The notes beneath the pieces are model-generated. The model did no database searches. It had not been told where the DNA came from and saw only the letters and a program-made list of their open reading frames with translations. A stretch of 11,646 nt of DNA, taken from the NCBI RefSeq assembly GCF_052118625.1, contig NZ_JBQKGW010000033.1:1-11646 (forward strand), in the 5' to 3' direction. The position numbers were made by a program, and so were the translations under genes. This document shows positions 1 through 5,598 of this stretch, piece by piece (position 1 is the first letter of the stretch; every line of letters begins with the position of its first letter). The DNA comes from Porcincola sp945869225 (lineage in GTDB: Bacteria; Bacillota; Clostridia; Lachnospirales; Lachnospiraceae).

Positions 1-144
1 ATCGCAATCGTCCTTTTTGCACTGATACCGGACCTTCTCGTAAGAAACCCCGGTGTATTCCGCAATCTTCCGATTGCTCATCCCGCTTTTTCGAAGCAGG
101 AGCACCTGCTCATTTTTTTCTTCTGTTTGATCGTTCTTCTTCAT
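1..144 (-). CDS. Small helix-turn-helix protein, C-terminal part beyond the window
   Basis: Partial gene: 48 codons are visible from ATG at 144 and the frame is open to the window edge. The start is well supported by an AGGAG ribosome binding site about 7 bases upstream. After a charged, Glu/Lys-rich N-terminus, residues about 12-42 read as a helix-turn-helix (SGMSNRKIAEYTGVSYEKVR) of the sigma-70 region 4/resolvase type, with the recognition helix in the second half. Cys42 and Cys47 could begin a zinc ribbon that lies outside the window. From general knowledge, small HTH or HTH-plus-zinc-ribbon proteins like this often sit beside large serine recombinase genes at the ends of Clostridia prophages, so an integration module probably continues to the left (inference). 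The role is probably DNA binding; the exact family is not identified. Confidence 0.7.
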   Translation of the reverse strand, partial: MKKNDQTEEKNEQVLLLRKSGMSNRKIAEYTGVSYEKVRYQCKKDDCD

Positions 145-183
145 GGGTATTCTCCTTTTGCCCTAAGGTTGTAAGTACAAGAA

Positions 184-331
184 TTCCTTCCCTACGTGCA
201 GAACAGATCTGTCCGTTCTGAGCAAAGGAAGATAGGTTATCCTTGCAGATATATGCGGACCATTCAGGCGTGATTTTGAACGGTCCGGGAACATTCTCTC
301 CTGCACAGATAAACGGAACTTTCGGAGAGAA
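184..331. ncRNA. Candidate structured RNA or structured leader (three consecutive hairpins)
   Basis: Three separate inverted repeats follow one another. (1) CAGAAC at 199-204 pairs with GTTCTG at 215-220, enclosed by TTCCTT at 184-189 and AAGGAA at 225-230. (2) CGGACC at 256-261 pairs with GGTCCG at 282-287, continued after one mismatch by TTCA 263-266 and TGAA 277-280. (3) TTCTCTCC at 294-301 pairs with GGAGAGAA at 324-331. The array lies directly between the abi promoter region and the HTH gene. The strand cannot be decided: on the minus strand it would form part of the HTH leader, and on the plus strand a transcript upstream of abi. Noncoding RNAs are known to accompany some AbiF-type genes, which is why this is listed, but no match to a known RNA family could be tested. 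Coincidental structure in a decayed gene remains possible. Confidence 0.3.
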
Positions 332-341
332 ATCGGAAATG

Positions 342-374
342 AAAAAAGCCACCAGCCTGTAAAAAGCTGATGGC
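342..374 (-). terminator. Rho-independent terminator, leftward
   Basis: On the minus strand GCCATCAGC (374-366) pairs with GCTGGTGGC (356-348) through a 9-bp stem with one G-U pair and a 9-base loop, followed directly by six T (347-342). No minus-strand gene lies between it and the convergent terminators near 1500. It therefore either insulates the HTH gene from leftward transcription or ends a very short transcript starting near 389. Confidence 0.75.
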
Positions 375-392
375 TAATAAATCTTAAGTTTA

Positions 393-421
393 TTGATCTT
401 ATTAAGGAAATTATGTACAAT
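393..421 (+). promoter_or_regulatory. Sigma-70-type promoter for the abi gene
   Basis: TTGATC at 393-398 (-35) and TACAAT at 416-421 (-10) are separated by exactly 17 bases, giving a start near 428 and a leader of about 50 bases before the abi ATG at 478. A weaker face-to-face match on the other strand (TTGATT at 424-419, TAAGAT at 401-396, also 17 bases apart) overlaps it almost completely. Confidence 0.6.
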
Positions 422-477
422 CAAATATAAATACCTGCCATTCGCTTGCCAAAGAACAATGGAGGAATCGAATTTTC

Positions 478-1431
478 ATGGGCACAATCGTAAAACCTAT
501 TAAATCCGCTCAAGAGCTCGTTGCTCATATGCAGCAAAAGGGCATCACTTTTCATATTGTCTCGCCGGATAATGCTGCCGATTATATGAGAAATAACAAT
601 AACTATTTTCGTGTAGCCTCATATCGGAAGAACTACAACAAACAGCTTGACGCAAACCAGAATCCAATTGATAAATACGTCAATCTTGACTTTGGCTACC
701 TTCAGGATCTCGCAATAATCGATATGGAGCTTCGATACACCTTTCTCCAGTTATCGCTTGATATTGAGCATTTCACCAAACTGGAACTGCTTCGAGAAAT
801 CGACAATCATGATGAAGACGGATATCAGATCGTAATTGACTATATAAACTCTCTTGATGCTGAGCATAAAAAACATCTGCAAAGCGAATTAGAGCAAAAC
901 CGAAACAGTATTTACACCGGTGATATTTACAAGAAATACATCTCCAATCTTCCTGTTTGGGTTTTTCTCGAGCTCATACCGCTTGGAACAATACTTCACT
1001 TTTACAGTTTTTGCGCCATTCGCTTTGGATCAAAAGATATGCAAGACAATCTATATATTCTTCTGGATTGTAAAAACATTCGCAATGCATGTGCTCACAG
1101 TGACTGTATTATATACGATCTACATGTAAATACTTCGCGGCACAAAACAAACTATCTTATTAATCGAAAGCTTTCTCAATTGCCTGGTATCACCCGAAGC
1201 ATACGTACAACTCGAATGAGTAATGACCGCATTCGCGGCCTGATTTGCATTCTCTTTATGCATAATAGGATTGTGACAAGTGAAGGTGTGCACAACAAAG
1301 CGGCCAAGAAGCTACATGTATTTGAGGAACGTATGTTCAGACATTTCGACTACTATTATACAAATTCACTGATATCATCTTCTTTTGATTTTTTGCGATT
1401 AGTTATTGACAACTGGTTCCCAATCACATAA
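478..1431 (+). CDS. Abi_2/AbiF-type abortive infection protein (HEPN-like)
   Basis: 317-aa cytoplasmic protein of the Abi family (Abi_2; AbiD/AbiF group), whose members stop phage growth at the cost of the infected cell. The family pattern is visible: an N-terminal stretch with NNNNYFRVASYRKNY (39-53), then FGYLQDLAIIDMELRYTFLQ (72-91) and LDIEHFTKLELL (94-105), and an RNACAH motif at 202-207 fitting the R-x4-6-H signature of HEPN nucleases. RNase activity is inferred from that motif. The ATG at 478 follows a GGAGG at 461-465 with a rather long 12-base spacer. The gene is AT-richer than the phage genes, runs against them, and has its own promoter (393-421) and terminator (1469-1500). This fits a lysogenic-conversion cargo gene expressed from the prophage. 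It is close to usual family length and appears intact. Confidence 0.85.
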   Translation: MGTIVKPIKSAQELVAHMQQKGITFHIVSPDNAADYMRNNNNYFRVASYRKNYNKQLDANQNPIDKYVNLDFGYLQDLAIIDMELRYTFLQLSLDIEHFTKLELLREIDNHDEDGYQIVIDYINSLDAEHKKHLQSELEQNRNSIYTGDIYKKYISNLPVWVFLELIPLGTILHFYSFCAIRFGSKDMQDNLYILLDCKNIRNACAHSDCIIYDLHVNTSRHKTNYLINRKLSQLPGITRSIRTTRMSNDRIRGLICILFMHNRIVTSEGVHNKAAKKLHVFEERMFRHFDYYYTNSLISSSFDFLRLVIDNWFPIT

Positions 1432-1447
1432 ACTATAACCACAAGGA

Positions 1448-1465
1448 AAAAGCAGCAATGCTTTT
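1448..1465 (+). other. GNRA-capped hairpin 3' of abi
   Basis: AAAAGCA (1448-1454) and TGCTTTT (1459-1465) form a perfect 7-bp stem closed by the tetraloop GCAA. It lies 16 bases after the abi stop and 3 bases before the terminator hairpin, which itself has a GAGA loop. It may stabilise the mRNA 3' end or belong to a structured RNA; function unknown. Confidence 0.4.
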
Positions 1466-1468
1466 GCA

Positions 1469-1500
1469 AGGGCCTTATCGAGAGATCGGGCTCTATTTTT
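1469..1500 (+). terminator. Rho-independent terminator of the abi gene
   Basis: AGGGCCT (1469-1475) pairs with GGGCTCT (1488-1494) with two G-U pairs. After one mismatch ATC pairs with GAT around a GAGA tetraloop (1480-1483). A run of five T follows at 1496-1500. It sits 37 bases downstream of the abi stop codon. Confidence 0.7.
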
Positions 1501-1512
1501 CTGCTTAAAATT

Positions 1513-1551
1513 ACCTGTAGGCATCTTGTTAGGTGCCCACAGGTTCTTTTT
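1513..1551. terminator. Bidirectional terminator between abi and the endolysin gene
   Basis: ACCTGT (1513-1518) pairs with ACAGGT (1539-1544), and after one mismatch GGCA (1520-1523) pairs with TGCC (1534-1537). The plus strand continues with a T-rich tract (1544-1551), and the minus strand with AATTTT just beyond the stem. The hairpin begins 5 bases after the endolysin stop codon, so it probably ends the late phage transcript and backs up the abi terminator. Confidence 0.6.
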
Positions 1552-2311
1552 ACTTCACCCGGATCTTCCACCCTGCCTGGATCAGGTTTACATTTTTGAT
1601 CAGGGATGCGTTCAGCTTCTGGATGGCAGATACGCTGGTTCCATACCTTCTGGCAATTCCAGAGAGCGTGTCTCCTCGCTGCACGGTATAGTAAACTGCC
1701 TGCGGCTGAGCCTTTGCGCGAATCAGTTCATTCACCTTTGCCTGCACAGCGGAAGCATCATAGCCGGAAGAAGCAAGGCGTCTTCTCCTCTCAGAGCCGT
1801 TCCCCCACTTCCCCGCCAGTACTTCACGTGCAAGCTTGTCTACGGACTTCGTCGCGGTATTCTCCTTGTAGCGAAGCACATGGTTCCAAGGGAAATTCCG
1901 GTATGAACGGATCAGAAACTCACGTCCGGTCTGGTCACCGGGAGCGCCGCCTACCGCTGTTCCCCTCTCATTGATGGATGCCTCGACCTCTTTTCCATTC
2001 CCGCAATACATCGCGGTGTGGTGCGCGGTGTTTAAAAGAACATCGCCGCGCCTAAGGCCTGCTCCGGTTGCAAGGTTCACCGTGCCGGTTACGTCTTCAA
2101 AGTCGCAGGACAAAAAGACCGAAAACATGTTGCCGGTATAGGTCGCACCCTTTGTCTTTACCGGCACACCGGCTGCCTGCCATGCCGAGATCACTGCCGA
2201 GGAGCAGTCAAAGTCTCCCTTCTCTCCCCAGCGATATCTCTGGTCATAGCCGTGTGCGTTATTGTTTGCATGATTTTCCATCCACTGGATGGCAGATTCT
2301 GTTTTACTCAT
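1550..2311 (-). CDS. Endolysin: Amidase_5/NlpC-P60-like peptidase with CW_7 and LysM domains
   Basis: 253-aa peptidoglycan hydrolase that breaks the host wall after holin action. Three parts are visible. Residues about 1-150 form a papain-like cysteine amidase/peptidase of the NlpC/P60 superfamily (closest to Amidase_5), with nucleophile Cys36 in DFDCSSAVISAW and His98 in HHTAMYCGNG. Residues 155-197 are a CW_7 (Cpl-7-type) wall-binding repeat (LAREVLAGKWGNGSERRRRL). Residues 206-252 are one LysM domain (YTVQRGDTLSGIARRYGTS). The ATG at 2311 is preferred over one at 2353 because GGAGGAG lies 7 bases before it, and the extra 14 residues would start at the terminator-like hairpin. There is no signal peptide, so export depends on the holin. 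The third catalytic residue is not certain. It is the last gene of the lysis cassette. Confidence 0.9.
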   Translation of the reverse strand: MSKTESAIQWMENHANNNAHGYDQRYRWGEKGDFDCSSAVISAWQAAGVPVKTKGATYTGNMFSVFLSCDFEDVTGTVNLATGAGLRRGDVLLNTAHHTAMYCGNGKEVEASINERGTAVGGAPGDQTGREFLIRSYRNFPWNHVLRYKENTATKSVDKLAREVLAGKWGNGSERRRRLASSGYDASAVQAKVNELIRAKAQPQAVYYTVQRGDTLSGIARRYGTSVSAIQKLNASLIKNVNLIQAGWKIRVK

Positions 2312-2351
2312 GATTTTCTCCTCCAACTCAAATATCGATTTCCTGCAAATC

Positions 2352-2384
2352 AAAAAGCCCTCCGGGTTTTTAAGCCCGAAGAGC
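2352..2384 (-). terminator. Terminator-like hairpin between holin and endolysin genes
   Basis: On the minus strand GCTCTTCGGG (2384-2375) pairs with CCCGGAGGGC (2366-2357), 10 bp with two G-U pairs and an 8-base loop, followed by five T (2356-2352). A second small hairpin (2397-2402 with 2413-2418) lies just upstream. The position, 41 bases before the endolysin start inside one transcription unit, suggests partial termination or antitermination control, or mRNA stabilisation, rather than a full stop. Confidence 0.6.
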
Positions 2385-2443
2385 CAAACATAACATTGCT
2401 CCCTTTACGGAAGGAGCAGCCGAGATACGAGGATCACCTCCTC

Positions 2444-2713
2444 TCACGCATCTGTCTTGTTGAGCTGCTTGTAGATCTGGTTTACACCAGTCGCGGCGAG
2501 ACCGGACACAATGCCGACAGCAAGGGCATTGATGACATCCTTTGCCGGGAAGTCCGGCATGAGATACAGCCCCGCGATGCCGAGCACCGCACCGACGCAT
2601 CCGCAGATCACCGGGATCAGCTCATCCTTCACAGAGCCAGCTGCTTTGCAGCCGATGCCGACAAGATACGCAATCACTGTGATTGCCGCCACACTTGCAA
2701 TTCCAAAATCCAT
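2444..2713 (-). CDS. Phage holin
   Basis: 89-aa hydrophobic protein with three likely membrane segments (about 5-23, 31-51 and 58-76) and a short charged C-terminus. The end, GIVSGLAATGVNQIYKQL, matches the conserved C-terminal pattern of small Firmicute phage holins (holin superfamily V, Hol44-like; assigned by eye). It would form the membrane lesion that lets the endolysin reach the wall. The ATG has GGAGG 8 bases upstream, within the end of the preceding gene, whose stop codon is 3 bases away; the two are probably translationally coupled. The endolysin gene follows after a 132-base gap with a terminator-like hairpin. Confidence 0.85.
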   Translation of the reverse strand: MDFGIASVAAITVIAYLVGIGCKAAGSVKDELIPVICGCVGAVLGIAGLYLMPDFPAKDVINALAVGIVSGLAATGVNQIYKQLNKTDA

Positions 2714-2716
2714 AAG

Positions 2717-3046
2717 TCATTCCTCCTTCTTTTTATTTCTGTCTGCCGAAAGCGGCAGTTCCAGACACTTCTTGTACAGGGACTCTCCGGTGCCATTTCC
2801 ACCGAGTGCCTTGTACGGCTTGTACAGGTACTCAAGGTTGCTCCGGTCCTCAGGAGAGCACCATCCCCGAGCAATAAAAAAACTGCAGGCCTGATAAATA
2901 CGGTCATGCAGCAGTGCCATCATTCCTTCTTTTATTTCATCGTTCTCCTGTTTTCGCCGGAGCAGCGTCCGCCAAAGCCACGTGAGGACGGCAAGGATCA
3001 GGGCAAAGAGCTCCTGAATCCAGTATTTCAAGATAAAGTCGATCAA
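2717..3046 (-). CDS. Holin-associated single-TM phage protein
   Basis: About 109 aa. An N-terminal membrane segment (roughly residues 5-24, FILKYWIQELFALILAVLTW) is followed by a basic patch (RRK) and a cytoplasmic helical domain containing MMALLHDRIYQACSFFI and a YKALGGNGTGESLYKKC motif. Proteins with this layout and the ALGGNGTG motif are regularly found next to holins in Clostridia prophages; the function is unknown, possibly a holin partner or antiholin. The start is ambiguous. An ATG at 3055 has the GAGGAG directly abutting it, too close for a ribosome binding site, whereas the in-frame TTG at 3046 lies 9 bases from it, so TTG is preferred. The highly charged tail (NKKKEE) overlaps the ribosome binding site of the holin gene. 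Confidence 0.7.
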   Translation of the reverse strand: MIDFILKYWIQELFALILAVLTWLWRTLLRRKQENDEIKEGMMALLHDRIYQACSFFIARGWCSPEDRSNLEYLYKPYKALGGNGTGESLYKKCLELPLSADRNKKKEE

Positions 3047-3090
3047 TGGAATCATCTCCTCTCTGTTTTATCATGCTCTTCTTGTCTTCG

Positions 3091-5133
3091 TTATGCACAC
3101 TCACTTTCCGCAATATAGAAGTATCCCCGATCGTCTCCGTTGTTCTGGGAGCTATCCTTCGAATACATAATCTGAATGGTATGTGGCTCATTGTCGGAGA
3201 TGAGATATTCCGCTTTATAATAGGTGGATGACGACTGCTTTCCACTTGTGGTCTGCGCCGTACTTCCGCCTCTCGATGCGGCTGCATCCAGAGTGGATGC
3301 GATCGTATAGTCATAGGTGCTTTCTGCATAGGACCGAATATAGACCACAAACTTCTGATAGCCGACGATCGTAATCGTTGCTGTCGATGTTCCATTATTG
3401 ATGTGGTAGGATCCGGCATCGGATTGATAGACTGTATTGTTGTCTACTTTGGAACCGGTATCCACCCACTGTCCATTCCCCAGATCCACCGTATAGTGCT
3501 TACGGATAAAGACCACCGTCGTCGATGCACTCCCCCATGTCCCGGATGAGGCTGTGACCGAAAGCGTAGCGTTTGACGCAGGAGTGCTTAGTGTCAGAAC
3601 GCCGCTGGATGCATCGAGGCTGACACCGGATAGACTTCCCGCCGACCAGGTGATACCGGTAAGATCTCCGGTCACTGCATATCCATCCTGATCGACAACA
3701 GAAAGAACGCTTTTGAAGTCAAAGCTCGATGCCACAGCAAGTACATACACCGTCTCCGGAAGAGAAATCCCAGCCGCTGGGTACACGGTATGATAATGAA
3801 TCGTAGCATTCGTTGCTCCCCACGGAGCATTGGCTACGGCACCTTCCGCCCATGGCACATAGATATGGCTGAGATTTGTACAGCCTTGAAAGGCATTCGA
3901 ATAGATTCCATTTGCCGGCGTGGAATGCATGCGAAGCTCTGTCAGAGCGGTACAGTTTTCCAGGCTGTGATCATAGATGCCATTGATCGTGTCCGGAAGA
4001 TACGAGAAAGACACCGTTGCGCAGTTATAAAAAGCATATCCTGCGAGCGTCCGCAGTTTTCTCGGAAGCTCCGTCATTCTTAAATTCTTACAGTTATAAA
4101 ACGTATACGTGTAGATGTCGTAGAGCGAAGATGGAATCACAACTTCCTCCAGAGCCGTACAGTTGTAGAACGTATAGCTTGACACCATCGTGGTTCCAGC
4201 CGAAAGCTCCACTCTCTTCAGTTTTGTGCAATCGGAAAAGGTACGGATTCCCATCGACAGAAGAGCTGGAACACGGACGGATTCCAGCTTCGTGCAACTG
4301 GAAAACACATATTTTCCGAGGCTCTTTACCGAATCCGGAATTGTAAAATTTGTGATGCCCGTATTATTTAAGGCGTAATCGCCGATGGCAGCAATCTGAG
4401 GCGGAAGCGTGGAAAGCGTAAGTGACGTACATCCGCTGAAGACATAGTTTTCGAGGGTCAAAAGATTCTCCGGAAGCGAGGTGAGTGCCAGAGATTGGCA
4501 GTTCTGAAAGGCATTCGATCCGATGGAAGTAATCCCTGACGGAAGACTTGTCAGAGCCAGTGCCAAACAATCACAGAAGGCACTGTTTCCAATCGTCGTT
4601 ACACTTTCCGGAAGGGAAGCCGTTTGATATTTGTTGCATTCATAAAAAGCGCCTTCACTGATGGTCTTCAGTCCGGACGGCAAGGAAAAGTCGGTCAGTT
4701 CGGAGTCATATTGAAACAGGTAGGAAGGAAGGGTGATCACTTGATCCGAAACCGTCACCTTAGTGAGCTTCTTATTGGATGCAAAGGCATAACTTCCCAG
4801 AGTCTTTGCTATGGGAAGATCGATTTCCTCGAGCACTGCATCACCATTCCCTTCCCCAAGAATTCCCGATCGCTGGACACTCGTCACATGATCTCCCTTG
4901 ATTTTGACAGCGCCGATATTCTGAAGGCTGTAGGATACAATCAAATCCGCCATTCCAAGATCCAGTTCTGCGAGGTTTCTTGCCGCAAGCCCCGCGCCAA
5001 CCGTGCCGATATTGACCGTGGAAAGGCTGCGGATGGCGGCTGACATATCCTCCGGTTTGTATTTTGTTGTTCCTCCCGTTTTGCTTCGGATCGCATCCGC
5101 AATCGCGGTAAAGATTTCTGTAAGGGATGCCAT
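3091..5133 (-). CDS. BspA-like leucine-rich-repeat tail protein, probable receptor-binding protein
   Basis: 680-aa protein, last of the tail genes. The N-terminus (IFTAIADAIRSKTGGT...KPEDMSAAI, about 6-36) is a short helical motif common at the start of Firmicute phage tail-fibre proteins, probably the attachment point. Residues about 105-430 hold some 14 BspA/TpLRR-type (LRR_5) repeats of about 23 residues, recognisable by recurring AFxxC, TFYNC and IPxSV elements. Residues about 460-543 look like a bacterial Ig-like (Big2-type) domain, and 545-680 a Ser/Thr-rich beta domain ending in YFYIAESECA. There is no signal peptide or wall anchor, so this is a virion part rather than a surface protein. 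Its start overlaps the upstream stop by one base (TGATG), indicating coupling. Placement before the lysis genes fits a host-recognition tip; the ligand is unknown. Confidence 0.8.
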   Translation of the reverse strand: MASLTEIFTAIADAIRSKTGGTTKYKPEDMSAAIRSLSTVNIGTVGAGLAARNLAELDLGMADLIVSYSLQNIGAVKIKGDHVTSVQRSGILGEGNGDAVLEEIDLPIAKTLGSYAFASNKKLTKVTVSDQVITLPSYLFQYDSELTDFSLPSGLKTISEGAFYECNKYQTASLPESVTTIGNSAFCDCLALALTSLPSGITSIGSNAFQNCQSLALTSLPENLLTLENYVFSGCTSLTLSTLPPQIAAIGDYALNNTGITNFTIPDSVKSLGKYVFSSCTKLESVRVPALLSMGIRTFSDCTKLKRVELSAGTTMVSSYTFYNCTALEEVVIPSSLYDIYTYTFYNCKNLRMTELPRKLRTLAGYAFYNCATVSFSYLPDTINGIYDHSLENCTALTELRMHSTPANGIYSNAFQGCTNLSHIYVPWAEGAVANAPWGATNATIHYHTVYPAAGISLPETVYVLAVASSFDFKSVLSVVDQDGYAVTGDLTGITWSAGSLSGVSLDASSGVLTLSTPASNATLSVTASSGTWGSASTTVVFIRKHYTVDLGNGQWVDTGSKVDNNTVYQSDAGSYHINNGTSTATITIVGYQKFVVYIRSYAESTYDYTIASTLDAAASRGGSTAQTTSGKQSSSTYYKAEYLISDNEPHTIQIMYSKDSSQNNGDDRGYFYIAESECA

Positions 5134-5465
5134 CAGTACTCCTTTCCCAGAGCGGACTCCACATCATTGGGTAAATCCACTTCCTGTGCTGTTCCTTCCG
5201 AATCGGTCAATGTCAGTTTGTGATCCACAAGGGCTAAGGTATAGGTCCGTCCGACCGGGATATCAACGCTCTGACTGATCTTGTCCCCATTCGAAAGGGT
5301 AATCGTCTTTCCGGAGATCGAAAGCGTATAAGTCATGGTCTTTGCCGCCTTTGTGGCTTCTTCACTCATGTTCAGGTTTCGGAGCGCATGCACAATCGCA
5401 TCCCTGACTTCTTCTCCCCGGGAAGCCGTCTCGATGGTATTCAGCTCCTTCTCCATATCTTCCAT
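5133..5465 (-). CDS. Small baseplate/tail-fibre-type phage protein
   Basis: 110 aa. Residues about 8-30 (NTIETASRGEEVRDAIVHAL) match a helical motif found at the N-terminus of many Firmicute phage baseplate and fibre proteins (the ETARYGxEVRxAI type). The remaining part, from about 45, is short beta strands with alternating polar residues (TYTLSISGKTITLSNGD, TYTLALVDHKLTLTD). It lacks any enzyme signature and is probably a structural connector or chaperone for the downstream LRR protein, with which it overlaps by one base. The ATG at 5465 has GGAGG 11 bases upstream; that ribosome binding site lies just beyond the 14-bp repeat array that separates this gene from the preceding one. Confidence 0.65.
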   Translation of the reverse strand: MEDMEKELNTIETASRGEEVRDAIVHALRNLNMSEEATKAAKTMTYTLSISGKTITLSNGDKISQSVDIPVGRTYTLALVDHKLTLTDSEGTAQEVDLPNDVESALGKEY

Positions 5466-5500
5466 ATTTTTTTCCGCCTCCTTCCGAGTGATGATGCTTG

Positions 5501-5598
5501 CCCCATATTTCCTTCTCTTTATCTCCTTCTCCGTATTTCCTTTGCTGTATTTCCTTTTCCCTATTTTTTTCTTCGCACTTCCTTCTCCACCTTTTCTT
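5501..5598 (-). repeat. Seven 14-bp polypurine tandem repeats between two tail genes
   Basis: The plus strand divides exactly into seven 14-base units starting at 5501, 5515, 5529, 5543, 5557, 5571 and 5585. The approximate consensus is CTCCGTATTTCCTT; the units at 5501, 5529 and 5543 are the most alike, and those at 5557, 5571 and 5585 are degenerate. In the mRNA sense each unit is purine-rich and five of the seven begin AAGGA or close to it, a Shine-Dalgarno-like string. The array starts at the stop codon of the 187-aa gene and ends shortly before the ribosome binding site of the 110-aa gene. A period of 14 is not a multiple of three, so it is unlikely to encode protein repeats. Confidence 0.8.

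Larger units (their letters stand above)
145..477. other. Intergenic region between the HTH gene and abi, rich in inverted repeats
   Basis: No convincing gene lies here. The region holds a cluster of three hairpin-forming inverted repeats (184-331), a rho-independent terminator facing left (342-374), the abi promoter (393-421) and the abi leader. Two minus-strand reading frames of 80 and 85 codons stay open across it, but neither has a ribosome binding site, and one would start inside the terminator stem, so they are not called as genes. Confidence 0.6.

Noticed and set aside
110..352. Minus-strand 80-codon open frame overlapping the HTH start (contains PFICAGENVPGPFKITPEW)
   Set aside because: It begins with a GTG inside the terminator stem, has no ribosome binding site and overlaps the better supported HTH gene. 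The middle reads like plausible protein, so a decayed gene fragment cannot be excluded; a protein search would settle it.
163..420. Minus-strand 85-codon open frame
   Set aside because: No ribosome binding site, runs through the terminator and promoter elements, and its translation resembles no protein.
459..503. 14-codon upstream frame overlapping the abi start
   Set aside because: No ribosome binding site of its own; the GGAGG lies inside the frame and serves the abi ATG.
2252..3118. Plus-strand 288-codon open frame
   Set aside because: Lies antisense to the holin, the holin-associated gene and the endolysin start, which have strong family and ribosome-binding-site support.
3091..5133. 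Diversity-generating retroelement target
   Set aside because: No reverse transcriptase or template repeat is visible, and the C-terminus does not look like the C-type lectin fold usual for such targets.
5501..5598. CRISPR-like array
   Set aside because: The units are contiguous 14-mers with no unique spacers and no cas genes nearby.
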